A stretch of 10,387 nt of DNA from JACJYE01 sp964432875 (GCA_964432875.1 CAYSPJ010000155.1:1-10387); one strand, 5' to 3'; positions 1 to 6,324 are shown, numbered from the stretch's first letter. Numbers and translations: made by a program. Notes: a model not told the origin generated them from the sequence alone.

Positions 1-245
1 TCATAAAGTTCGTTGACAGCTTCCCTACCTAAAACCCAAAAATGTGGAAAACTTCTGTTTGTCATCTGAACGATAGGTTTCTACCTTAGCTACTCAGGAT
101 AAAGCGGAGGCGGGCTCTGCTGGGGAGCAAGCGGCCATAGGGCATCCCGGACGAAGGTAATGAGGCGGGAGCGCGCGCAAAGGGAATACTGTCACTTTTT
201 TGAATTAATTTCGCCTCAGGCTGCCCATATACTGGACAAATTACC
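1..245. other. Upstream non-coding region, no supported gene
   Basis: No convincing gene is visible here. On the minus strand a short reading frame begins with ATG at 65-63 and stays open for 21 codons to the left edge. It could be the start of a divergent gene, but its codons (AGA, AGT, TTA, AGG) are unlike the GC-ending codons of the neighbouring genes and there is too little of it to judge. The stretch from about 105 to 180 is GC-rich and ends in an alternating GC run. The 9-mer GCGCGCAAA at 173-181 is the exact reverse complement of TTTGCGCGC at 254-262, next to the repressor gene, so the region may hold a second regulator half-site. Confidence 0.4.
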
Positions 246-253
246 TACATTTG
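246..253 (+). promoter_or_regulatory. Bacteroidota -7 box (TACATTTG) upstream of the S24 repressor
   Basis: TACATTTG matches the Bacteroidota primary sigma factor -7 consensus TAnnTTTG at every fixed position. No clear TTTG -33 element is present 17-23 nt upstream, so the promoter would be weak or activator-assisted. Transcription would begin around 258-262. This gives a leader of about 30 nt before the ATG at 293 and argues against translation from the in-frame TTG at 251, which lies inside the box. Confidence 0.45.
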
Positions 254-254
254 T

Positions 255-264
255 TTGCGCGCAA
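255..264. promoter_or_regulatory. Perfect palindrome TTGCGCGCAA, candidate operator
   Basis: TTGCGCGCAA is its own reverse complement. It lies immediately downstream of the -7 box, over the expected transcription start of the S24 repressor gene. LexA/CI-type repressors commonly bind dyad-symmetric sites overlapping their own promoters, so this is a reasonable autoregulatory operator. A matching GCGCGCAAA half-site lies at 173-181. The assignment rests on position and symmetry only; the binding motif of this repressor is not known. Confidence 0.35.
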
Positions 265-292
265 GCCGGTAAACACTTGTAAAACTAGCCCT

Positions 293-1180
293 ATGAGCAG
301 CATCATTACACATCGATTTATCAAATGCCACGACAAGCTGCGGGAGGACAACCGCATCCGTTCGAGCCGCCAGTTTGCTATGGCATTGGATTACCTGCCG
401 CAAAGCCTGAGCGAAATCCTGAAGGGGCGCCGGGATGTGACCATCGAACTACTGCGCAAAGCAATCGAAAAGTACAAAATCAACCCTGTTTTCCTCTACA
501 GCGGCGAAGGGCCCATGTTTATGACCCAGGAAGCCCAGCACAACTTCCGGGTGCTGACTATCGTGGTCAACCCCGATAACGACGAACGCATCATACACGT
601 GCCCGTGCCTGCACAGGCAGGCTATGCTGCCGAAATGAACAGCCCCTCTTTTGTTCAGGAGCTGCCTACTTATACCCTGCCCGATTACAAATATAAAACG
701 GGCACTCACCGCTCTTTCGACGTTGCTGGCGACAGCATGGAGCCCACCCTCTTTGAAGGCGATAAAGTGGTGTGTAGCTTCCTCGAGCCCAGCCATTGGG
801 AAAGCTCCATCAAACAGAACTACATCTACGTCATCGTTACCAGAGGCGATGTGGTCGTCAAGCGGATTACCGGCCTGTTAGGCGAGCAAAAAAAACTGGA
901 GCTCAGCTCTGATAATGCTTTCTACCAACCTTATCAGCTCAACCTGACTGATATCCGCGAGATCTGGTACGTGCGTGCCCGGATCAGCCCCTTCTTGCCC
1001 TCGCCGCAAAACCTCGGTTATTATTTGCGCGACGAGATACGAGAGCTGAAGCAGACCATCCGGCAGCAATCTCAAATCATTGAAAAACTCAACCAAACCA
1101 TTGGGCGCCTGCTAGACACCCCATTGCCAGCGGCGCCTTTAAACCTTACTGATGATGAAAAAGCAAGCCATGAAGATTAA
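293..1180 (+). CDS. LexA/CI-like transcriptional repressor, XRE helix-turn-helix plus S24 self-cleaving peptidase domain
   Basis: This is a 295-residue DNA-binding regulator of the S24 (LexA/CI/UmuD) family. Residues about 7-57 form an XRE-type helix-turn-helix, with a recognition-helix-like stretch around YLPQSLSEILKGRRDV. A linker leads to a C-terminal S24 domain with a candidate autocleavage Ala-Gly (A109-G110 in PAQAGYA), the catalytic serine S148 in GDSMEP, and the lysine partner K190 in VVVKRI. The autoproteolysis machinery therefore looks intact. Family knowledge predicts that a stress signal or cofactor triggers self-cleavage and derepression. Residues about 245-274 form a heptad-like coiled coil beyond the usual S24 end, which could mediate oligomerisation. 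I chose the ATG at 293 because the longer in-frame TTG start at 251 lies inside a -7 promoter box and adds residues before the HTH. The gene overlaps the next one by 11 nt. It is unlikely to be canonical LexA, whose winged HTH differs; it is more like Bacteroidota XRE-S24 regulators of unknown regulon. Confidence 0.88.
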   Translation: MSSIITHRFIKCHDKLREDNRIRSSRQFAMALDYLPQSLSEILKGRRDVTIELLRKAIEKYKINPVFLYSGEGPMFMTQEAQHNFRVLTIVVNPDNDERIIHVPVPAQAGYAAEMNSPSFVQELPTYTLPDYKYKTGTHRSFDVAGDSMEPTLFEGDKVVCSFLEPSHWESSIKQNYIYVIVTRGDVVVKRITGLLGEQKKLELSSDNAFYQPYQLNLTDIREIWYVRARISPFLPSPQNLGYYLRDEIRELKQTIRQQSQIIEKLNQTIGRLLDTPLPAAPLNLTDDEKASHED

Positions 1181-1391
1181 AGGTAAAGCGGTTTACCAAA
1201 ACCTCGGCCCCGGATTCTGGGGCATTATCGGCGAAGACGGCAGCGAATGGCGCCCGGTGCACATGCCCGAGCAGCTCAAACACGAGGGCAAGACGATTGA
1301 AGTCACTGCCCTACCCGTAGAAGAAGAAGTTTCTATCTTCATGTGGGGCAGCCCTATCCGCATCACTACTTTCGAGACGTTGAAGCCCTAA
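1170..1391 (+). CDS. Small uncharacterised protein, probable small beta-barrel
   Basis: This 73-residue soluble protein begins MKIKGKAVYQ and contains GFWGIIGEDG followed by WRPVHMPEQLKHEGK. Short alternating hydrophobic strands joined by Gly/Asp turns suggest a small OB- or SH3-like beta-barrel. I see no signal peptide, membrane segment or cysteine. In-frame ATGs also occur at 1152 and 1155. I prefer 1170 because the fold-like sequence starts there and the overlap with the repressor is then only 11 nt, typical of translational coupling. The gene ends 17 nt before the phosphoesterase start, so the three genes are probably co-transcribed. I do not recognise the family with certainty and assign no function. 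The coherent amphipathic pattern and tight packing support a real gene. Confidence 0.7.
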   Translation: MKIKGKAVYQNLGPGFWGIIGEDGSEWRPVHMPEQLKHEGKTIEVTALPVEEEVSIFMWGSPIRITTFETLKP

Positions 1392-1408
1392 TCCGACAGA
1401 TCAAACCT

Positions 1409-1918
1409 ATGAGGCGCATCGGGCTGCTTTCTGACACCCATTCCTTCCTTGACCCCAGTATTTTCCGCTACTTCGAGGAATGTCATGAAATCTGGCATGC
1501 CGGCGATATTGGCACCCTGGCAGTGGCCCAGCAGCTCGCAGATTTCCGCCCGCTGCGCGCGGTTTATGGCAATATTGACAGCCGGGACATCCAAAGCCGC
1601 TACCCGGAAGACCTGCGCTTTGATTGCGAAGGCCTCGACGTATTCATGACCCACATCGGCGGCTACCCAGGCCGCTACAACCAGCGCGTCAGGGAGATTT
1701 TGCGCCAAAATCCTCCCCGATTGTTTATCTGCGGCCATTCCCACATCCTTAAAATCATGCCCGACCGGCAATTGGGCTTGCTCCACATCAACCCCGGTGC
1801 CGCTGGTAATGAAGGTTTCCACAAAGTTAAAACAATCGTCCGCTTTACCGTAGAACAGGGGGAGGTAAAGGAGCTACAAGTCATAGAGCTGGGGGCAAGA
1901 GGAGGAAGGGTGGGGTAA
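1409..1918 (+). CDS. Metallophosphoesterase, YfcE/MJ0936 phosphodiesterase family
   Basis: This is a 169-residue cytoplasmic calcineurin-like phosphoesterase. All metal-binding motifs of the family are present in order: SDTH (D9, H11), HAGDIG (D33), YGNID (N55), THIGG (H82) and GHSH (H110, H112), followed by the typical INPGAAG near the end. These residues coordinate a dinuclear metal centre (Mn, Ni or Fe/Zn in characterised relatives) that hydrolyses phosphodiester bonds. YfcE and MJ0936 act on model phosphodiesters in vitro and their natural substrates are not settled. The length fits the single-domain family. I start at ATG 1409 (MRRIGLLSDTH) because beta-strand 1 begins immediately there. 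The longer in-frame start at 1343 would overlap the preceding gene by about 50 nt and add a non-conserved tail. It lies 17 nt after the small protein, suggesting one operon with the S24 repressor. Confidence 0.93.
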   Translation: MRRIGLLSDTHSFLDPSIFRYFEECHEIWHAGDIGTLAVAQQLADFRPLRAVYGNIDSRDIQSRYPEDLRFDCEGLDVFMTHIGGYPGRYNQRVREILRQNPPRLFICGHSHILKIMPDRQLGLLHINPGAAGNEGFHKVKTIVRFTVEQGEVKELQVIELGARGGRVG

Positions 1919-2182
1919 TCCCAGTGGGCCGCGCTGATAAATTTACAGCCCCGCCAGGAAAATGACGCGACTTTATGGGATTTCATTAGAAAACACTTAT
2001 ATTGGCGAATCCCTTGACGAACCTATAAAACTTCTGCTAAAACACGCTAAGCGGCTTGAATATTTCGGGCTTCCCCAAGATAGAATTTGATAGCCTTAAG
2101 CCGCAATTACGGCACTAAAGACGTTATAGGCAAATCAGATTAGCTTTAATCATCCAATTTATTTACCAAACTTACTTACTTT
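1919..2182 (+). other. Spacer upstream of susC, presumed promoter region
   Basis: No gene is visible in these 264 bp, which become AT-rich towards susC. The susC promoter must lie here. The best -7-like string is TAGCTTTA at 2141-2148, one mismatch from TAnnTTTG, 35 nt before the ATG, but it lacks a convincing -33 TTG. Two weak dyads are present: GCGGCTT at 2051-2057 with AAGCCGC at 2098-2104, and GGGATT at 1977-1982 with AATCCC at 2008-2013. No strong terminator follows the phosphoesterase. No anti-sigma, ECF sigma or hybrid two-component gene lies beside it, so the regulator of susCD is not identifiable. Confidence 0.4.
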
Positions 2183-4726
2183 ATGAAGCATTTTACCAGG
2201 TTTACCTTGCTACTGGCGCTGCTGCTATCCTCGGTAGCAGCAGTAGCACAATTTACCGCCACCGGGACGGTAAAGAGCACGGCCGGCGAGCCCCTCATCG
2301 GCGTATCGATTATTGTACGCGGCACCACTACCGGTACCGTAAGCGACTACAACGGGGAGTTTGTCCTCAATGTCAGGAGCTCGCCAGCGGTGTTGGATTT
2401 CTCTTATACTGGCTTCAGCAGCACATCGGTTGAAGTATCCGAAGCCAAGAAATCCGTAGATGTCGTCATGGAAGAAGATATAGCCAATCTGGGCGAGGTG
2501 GTCGTCACGGGCCTGGCCTCGGGCATTAAGCGCTCGAACCTGGCCAATGCCGTCTCTACCGTTTCTTCCAAGGAGCTTACGGAAATCACCACTCAAACCA
2601 CCCTGGATGGCGCCTTATATGGCAAGCTCACCGGCGTGAATATCGTACAGAGCAATGGCGCTCCCGGCGGCGGTATTGCCCTGCGCCTGCGCGGGGTCTC
2701 CTCCCTGAACGGCAACAACCAGCCGCTGTTTATCATTGATGGCGTTTACATCAGCAACGAGGAAATCCCCAATGGCTCGCGTTTTGCCTCNNNNNNNNNN
2801 NNNNNNNNNNNNNNNNNNNNNNNNNNNNNNNNNNNNNNNNNNNNNNNNNNNNNNNNNNNNNNNNNNNNNNNNNNNNNNNNNNNNNNNNNNGCTGAGCGCG
2901 CCAAGTTTGAAGAAGCCCAGCGCAACGGCCGGATTTTCGATTACGAGCAGGAGCTCTATGGGGAGCAGGGGTTCATCACGGATTCCCGCTTGTCCATCTC
3001 TGGCGGCAACGACAAGACCTTGTTCTACTTCAACACCAGCTACCGCGACGAGGACGGCATCATCAAGAATACCGGCTACAACCGCTTCTCTACCCGCCTC
3101 AACCTCGACCACAAAATCTCCAATAAGCTGCGCGTTGGAGTCAATACCAACTATGTCAATTCCTTTAGCAGCCGCAGCTTCACCGGCAACGAAAACCAGG
3201 GCGGCTTGAGCTATGGCTACAACCTGGCTTTCACCCGCGACTGGGTGGACCTCTTCCCCGATGCGCAGGGCAACTACCCCAACAACCCCAACGCGGCGGG
3301 CAACCCGCTTTTCGTGCGCGATCGCACCCATAACGACGAAACGGTCAACCGCATCGTCTCCGGTGCCAAGCTGGAATATACTGCTTATCAAACCGACAAC
3401 CTCGTGGTGCGCTTCGTAGGCAATACTGGCCTGGACTACTATCTGAGCAATACCGATGTGTACGTCCCAGAAACCCACCAGGGCCAGCAAGGCCGCGATA
3501 ATGGCTTCATCGCCATTGGCAACAACTCCTCTTTCAACCTCAACTACCAGGTATTTGGCGTGGTGGACTACTTCACCAAGAGCAACATCAACTTCAACAC
3601 CCAGGTGGGCGCCACTTATCTCAACTTCGACCGCAACTTCATCCTCAACCGCTCTACCCAGCTCATCCCGGGCCAAAGCAACCTGCAAAATGGCGGTGCT
3701 CAGCAGATCAACCAGACCATCCAGACTGAGGAGGAATTTGGAGTAGTGCTGCAGGAGCAAGCCAACTGGGATGACAAGATCATCGCTACCGTCGGCGTGC
3801 GCCTCGACAAGTCGAGCCTCAACGGCGACCCCAATAAGTACTTCGCCTTCCCGCGTGCCTCGCTAGCCGTCAACATCGCTAATTTCGACTTCTGGAGCTC
3901 CGAAAACTTCAATCAATTGAAATTGCGCGCCGCTTATGGCGAGACGGGCAGCAGCGCCACCTTTGGCTCCCTATTCACCTCCCTGGCCAGCAGCAACATC
4001 GCCGGGCAGCTTGGCGTGGGCGTGGTAGGAGGCTCCTTGCGCGGCCGCACCGACCTGGTGCCGGAGACCTCCCGCGAAATCGAATTTGGTGCCGACCTGG
4101 GCTTGTTTAAAAACAAACTCAACATCGAAGCTACTTATTACCTCCGCAACGTGGAGAACCTGCTGTACCTCTTCGCCATGCCCGCTTCAACTGGCTTCAG
4201 CAATGAAATCCGCAACGATTTTGACTTGCAAAACCGCGGCCTTGAGCTTAGCCTGGGTTTGACCCCGGTCAAAACCAGCACCATTAGCTGGAACTCCAAG
4301 GTCAACTTCTGGTTCAACCGTTCCGAGGTGACGAGCCTGGGCGTACCGCCTTTTGTTCCTGCCGGTGTAGCTTTCGGCCTGGGCCTGGGTACCTTCTTCG
4401 TCGAACAAGGGCAACCCATCACCCAGCTTAAGGGCAATAGCCCCGAAGGGCCCATCACCATCGGCGACGTAGAGCCAGACTTCCAACTGGGATGGTATAA
4501 CGAATTCAAAATCGGCAAGAACATCGATTTCAATTTCCTCACCCACTGGAAGCAAGGCGGCGATGTGCTCAACNNNNNNNNNNNNNNNNNNNNNNNNNNN
4601 NNNNNNNNNNNNNNNNNNNNNNNNNNNNNNNNNNNNNNNNNNNNNNNNNNNNNNNNNNNNNNNNNNNNNNNNNCCCCATTCCCCAGCTCACGCCAGGTTT
4701 ACTTTCATATCGGCATGCAGTTCTAA
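2183..4726 (+). CDS. SusC/RagA-family TonB-dependent outer-membrane transporter, interrupted by two assembly gaps
   Basis: This is an outer-membrane, TonB/ExbBD-energised importer of the SusC family. Residues 1-22 are a Sec signal peptide cleaved before Q23. Residues about 24-98 form the carboxypeptidase-D regulatory-like beta-sandwich typical of SusC. LGEVVVTG (about 103-110) marks the TonB-box/plug start, and the plug runs through LRGVSSLNGNNQPLFIIDGV before the first gap. After it come beta-barrel strands (for example RLSISGGNDKTLFYFNTSYR), then a second gap. The protein ends in VYFHIGMQF, with the terminal aromatic beta-signal for BAM-mediated assembly. The frame stays open if both gaps are 100 bp, but that is probably a placeholder: the visible residues number about 780, whereas relatives run about 950-1100. 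The missing parts should include the conserved plug segment after the IDGV region and the last barrel strands. ATG 2183 has no Shine-Dalgarno site, as is usual in the phylum. The partner susD follows after 51 nt. The substrate is unknown. Confidence 0.95.
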   Translation: MKHFTRFTLLLALLLSSVAAVAQFTATGTVKSTAGEPLIGVSIIVRGTTTGTVSDYNGEFVLNVRSSPAVLDFSYTGFSSTSVEVSEAKKSVDVVMEEDIANLGEVVVTGLASGIKRSNLANAVSTVSSKELTEITTQTTLDGALYGKLTGVNIVQSNGAPGGGIALRLRGVSSLNGNNQPLFIIDGVYISNEEIPNGSRFAXXXXXXXXXXXXXXXXXXXXXXXXXXXXXXXXXXAERAKFEEAQRNGRIFDYEQELYGEQGFITDSRLSISGGNDKTLFYFNTSYRDEDGIIKNTGYNRFSTRLNLDHKISNKLRVGVNTNYVNSFSSRSFTGNENQGGLSYGYNLAFTRDWVDLFPDAQGNYPNNPNAAGNPLFVRDRTHNDETVNRIVSGAKLEYTAYQTDNLVVRFVGNTGLDYYLSNTDVYVPETHQGQQGRDNGFIAIGNNSSFNLNYQVFGVVDYFTKSNINFNTQVGATYLNFDRNFILNRSTQLIPGQSNLQNGGAQQINQTIQTEEEFGVVLQEQANWDDKIIATVGVRLDKSSLNGDPNKYFAFPRASLAVNIANFDFWSSENFNQLKLRAAYGETGSSATFGSLFTSLASSNIAGQLGVGVVGGSLRGRTDLVPETSREIEFGADLGLFKNKLNIEATYYLRNVENLLYLFAMPASTGFSNEIRNDFDLQNRGLELSLGLTPVKTSTISWNSKVNFWFNRSEVTSLGVPPFVPAGVAFGLGLGTFFVEQGQPITQLKGNSPEGPITIGDVEPDFQLGWYNEFKIGKNIDFNFLTHWKQGGDVLNXXXXXXXXXXXXXXXXXXXXXXXXXXXXXXXXXXPFPSSRQVYFHIGMQF
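2791..2890. other. Assembly gap (100 N) in the susC plug region
   Basis: Exactly 100 undetermined bases follow the plug sequence that ends around NGSRFA. In SusC proteins the next part contains the most conserved family motif, the 'IEVLKG...YGSRAANGV' segment, none of which is visible. A round 100 N is a conventional scaffold placeholder, so the true gap is probably longer, by my estimate 200-350 bp. That is inference from family length. Confidence 0.95.
4574..4673. other. Assembly gap (100 N) near the susC 3' end
   Basis: Exactly 100 undetermined bases separate THWKQGGDVLN from PFPSSRQVYFHIGMQF at the C-terminus. Relatives have about 90-130 residues here, including the 'SGRNLFT' and 'YDPEV' type segments, which are absent from the visible sequence. 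The real gap is therefore probably larger than shown. Confidence 0.95.
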
Positions 4727-4764
4727 ACCAAACGGCAAGCCTGATCATTATTATTAAACTTAAA

Positions 4765-4777
4765 AGGAAGCATTCCT
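4765..4777 (+). promoter_or_regulatory. Ribosome-binding site within a mini-hairpin before susD
   Basis: AGGAAGCATTCCT directly precedes the susD ATG at 4778. AGGA is a good Shine-Dalgarno match at suitable spacing, which stands out because neighbouring genes lack one. The 5-bp arms AGGAA and TTCCT are perfectly complementary with a 3-nt loop, so the site could fold on itself and modulate susD translation. Such a short stem is only marginally stable. Confidence 0.4.
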
Positions 4778-6079
4778 ATGAAAAACATAAGCATTATTAT
4801 CATCGCAGCCATGATGCTGGCCCTTTCCGCCTGCACCATCGACGAACAACTCGACCCTAATGGCCCGAGCATCAACAGCCTGCTGGCTGGCGCTGAAACT
4901 GGCGAGCTGGACTTGCTGGTCTATGGCGCCGAAGCCCGCATGCGCGTGAGCTGGGGCATTTACATCACTTCCGTTGGCTCCATCGCCCGTGAAATGTACC
5001 GCTTTGATGCTGACCCGCGCAATACCGAAGACCTGCTTGGCAAAGGTGGCCGCCAACTGGACAACAACACTTTCTATTTGACCGCACCTTACGGCTCGCG
5101 CTTTCAGACTGTAAAAAACTGCAACATCCTACTGGAAGCTGCCGATGCGACCAGCTTGGCCACCGAGGCTCAGAAAAACGGCTACCGTGGCTTTGCCAAA
5201 ACCATCAAGGCGCTGATGTTCCTTCAGGAACTGGCACGCCTACACGACAACGGCATCCGCGTTGACGTATCCGACCCCGATAAGCTCGGGCCTTTTGTTA
5301 GCAGAGCAGCAGGTTATGCCGAAATCTTAAAGCTATTGGATGAAGGCTACAGCCACTTACAGAGCGCAGAGTTTACGTTCAACCTGTCTAGCGGGTTTGA
5401 TGGCTTTGATGACCCGGCGGGCTTTGCCCTTTTCAACCGCGCCGTAGCTGCCCGCGCTGCTACTTATGCCGAAGACTATGACAAAGCGCTGGCTTACCTC
5501 AATGAGTCTTTTTTGGATATAGATGGCGATTTGTTCGTTGGGCCCAAGCACGTGTTCAGTACCGCCTCTGGCGACATCCTCAATCCGGTTTTCACCGTGC
5601 CAGGCCAAAGCGGCGAACAGAATGTCGTACATAATTCTCATATTGCAGATATCCTGCCAGGCGATACCCGCATCAGTAAATTCCGCCTGCGCGCCAACCC
5701 GACCAGCCAGGATGACCTCAACGGCACCCACGAATCGGCTATCTATGCTTCGGCTTTTTCACCCATCGACATCATCCGCAACGAGGAGTTGATCCTCATC
5801 TTTGCCGAGGCCAGCATTCAAAAAGCTAAGTATGGAGATGCCGTCACCGCCATCAACCGCCTGCGCACCCACTATGGGCTGGACACCTATAGTGGCGGAG
5901 AAAATGAGACGGAGCTCATCGAGGAGATGCTCTACCACCGCCGCTATTCCTTCTGGGGGGAAGGCCACCGCATGTTCGACCTGCGCCGCTACGGCCGCCT
6001 CAATGCGCAATATCTACCCATTGACCGCCCGGGCGACCTGGTGTTTACCCAGTTCCCCCGTCCGCTTACTGAGAATTAA
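4778..6079 (+). CDS. SusD/RagB-family surface nutrient-binding lipoprotein
   Basis: This 433-residue lipoprotein partners the upstream SusC and forms the extracellular lid that captures substrate and delivers it into the barrel. Residues 1-18 are a lipoprotein signal ending in the lipobox LSAC, with C19 as the lipidated residue. Acidic D22-E23 soon after the cysteine are compatible with the Bacteroidota surface-export signal. SusD hallmarks are the N-terminal helical repeat region (FQTVKNCNILLEAAD, about 109-123), the TPR-like IIRNEELILIFAEASIQ (332-348) and AVTAINRLR (355-363), and the C-terminal HRRYSFWGEGHRMFDLRRYG (387-406). It ends with FTQFPRPLTEN, the usual family terminus, so the gene is complete, though at the short end of the family. 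It is co-transcribed with susC and followed by a strong terminator. No adjacent catabolic enzyme reveals the ligand. The central region around 270-310, with PGQSGEQNVVHN, is probably part of the ligand-facing side, which is inference. Confidence 0.94.
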   Translation: MKNISIIIIAAMMLALSACTIDEQLDPNGPSINSLLAGAETGELDLLVYGAEARMRVSWGIYITSVGSIAREMYRFDADPRNTEDLLGKGGRQLDNNTFYLTAPYGSRFQTVKNCNILLEAADATSLATEAQKNGYRGFAKTIKALMFLQELARLHDNGIRVDVSDPDKLGPFVSRAAGYAEILKLLDEGYSHLQSAEFTFNLSSGFDGFDDPAGFALFNRAVAARAATYAEDYDKALAYLNESFLDIDGDLFVGPKHVFSTASGDILNPVFTVPGQSGEQNVVHNSHIADILPGDTRISKFRLRANPTSQDDLNGTHESAIYASAFSPIDIIRNEELILIFAEASIQKAKYGDAVTAINRLRTHYGLDTYSGGENETELIEEMLYHRRYSFWGEGHRMFDLRRYGRLNAQYLPIDRPGDLVFTQFPRPLTEN

Positions 6080-6118
6080 TCCGTAAAGCCTTACGGCATT
6101 TGCGCTTTACTCAGTAAG
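6065..6118 (+). terminator. Inverted-repeat structure overlapping the susD stop codon
   Basis: CTTACTGAG (6065-6073) is the exact reverse complement of CTCAGTAAG (6110-6118), and the susD stop at 6077-6079 lies between the arms. Inside are two mutually exclusive stems: CCGTAA/TTACGG (6081-6086/6091-6096) and GTAAAGC/GCTTTAC (6083-6089/6104-6110). The second can stack on part of the outer stem through a one-sided bulge. No T-run follows directly, so this is more likely a 3'-end stabilising or auxiliary structure than a stand-alone terminator. Confidence 0.5.
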
Positions 6119-6131
6119 GACAACCCTTGAA

Positions 6132-6172
6132 CGGGCTTTGGAAATTATGTTTTCCAAAGCTCGTTCTTTTTT
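6132..6172 (+). terminator. Strong Rho-independent terminator of the susCD operon
   Basis: A 13-bp stem pairs 6132-6144 with 6151-6163 (core GCTTTGGAAA with TTTCCAAAGC, one G-U pair) around a 6-nt loop. It is followed at once by TTCTTTTTT at 6164-6172. This is a textbook intrinsic terminator 53 nt after the susD stop. It separates the transporter operon from the adhesin gene and shows that the adhesin's apparent upstream start at 6127 cannot be real. Confidence 0.88.
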
Positions 6173-6182
6173 GGAATATTTA

Positions 6183-6190
6183 TATCTTTG
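6183..6190 (+). promoter_or_regulatory. Bacteroidota -7 box (TATCTTTG) for the type IX adhesin gene
   Basis: TATCTTTG fits TAnnTTTG perfectly and lies just after the susCD terminator. The -33 region has only a degenerate match (GTTC/TTTT around 6163-6170). The predicted start near 6197 gives a leader of about 128 nt before the ATG at 6325. The order terminator, promoter, leader, gene is coherent. Confidence 0.5.
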
Positions 6191-6197
6191 GCCATAC

Positions 6198-6226
6198 AAG
6201 CGGGCGCAACTCCCGGCTTCCTTTTT
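6198..6226 (+). terminator. Leader hairpin with a short T-run, possible attenuator
   Basis: AAGCGGG (6198-6204) pairs with CCC-G-GCTT (6212-6219) with one bulged base, and CC then TTTTT follow (6220-6226). The structure begins at the predicted transcription start of the adhesin gene and has the form of a weak intrinsic terminator, so it may attenuate the gene or back up the upstream terminator. A second leader hairpin joins about 6246-6255 and 6266-6274. Confidence 0.3.
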
Positions 6227-6324
6227 GCCCTTCGTGCGTATTCATGGGGAAAAGCTGCCTTTATTGCTTTCCTCGACAATACCGGAATAATAAGCGACCA
6301 GAATTAAAAAACAATTTTACATCC

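Noticed and set aside
3..65. Minus-strand start of a possible divergent gene at the left edge
   Set aside because: Only 21 codons are visible, no family is recognisable, and its codon choice differs from the neighbours; kept as a note only.
251..292. TTG-initiated N-terminal extension of the S24 repressor
   Set aside because: The TTG lies within the TACATTTG -7 box, the added residues precede the HTH without any domain sense, and an ATG at 293 fits the leader and the fold.
1343..1408. Upstream start for the metallophosphoesterase
   Set aside because: It would overlap the small protein gene by about 50 nt and add 22 residues before the first beta-strand that the family does not have; ATG 1409 begins exactly at MRRIGLLSDTH.
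2014..2030. Sigma-70-like TTGACG and TATAAA upstream of susC
   Set aside because: The two elements are only about 5 nt apart, far too close for a -35/-10 pair, and the phylum uses a different promoter consensus.
2615..3760. Long minus-strand open frame inside susC
   Set aside because: It is antisense to a well-recognised SusC reading frame, spans an N gap, and its Val/Ala-rich product is the mirror of GC-ending codons.
6127..6324. Upstream in-frame starts (6127 and 6244) for the adhesin gene
   Set aside because: 6127 precedes the susCD terminator stem and the likely promoter, and both starts would place 27-66 residues ahead of an obvious Sec signal peptide.
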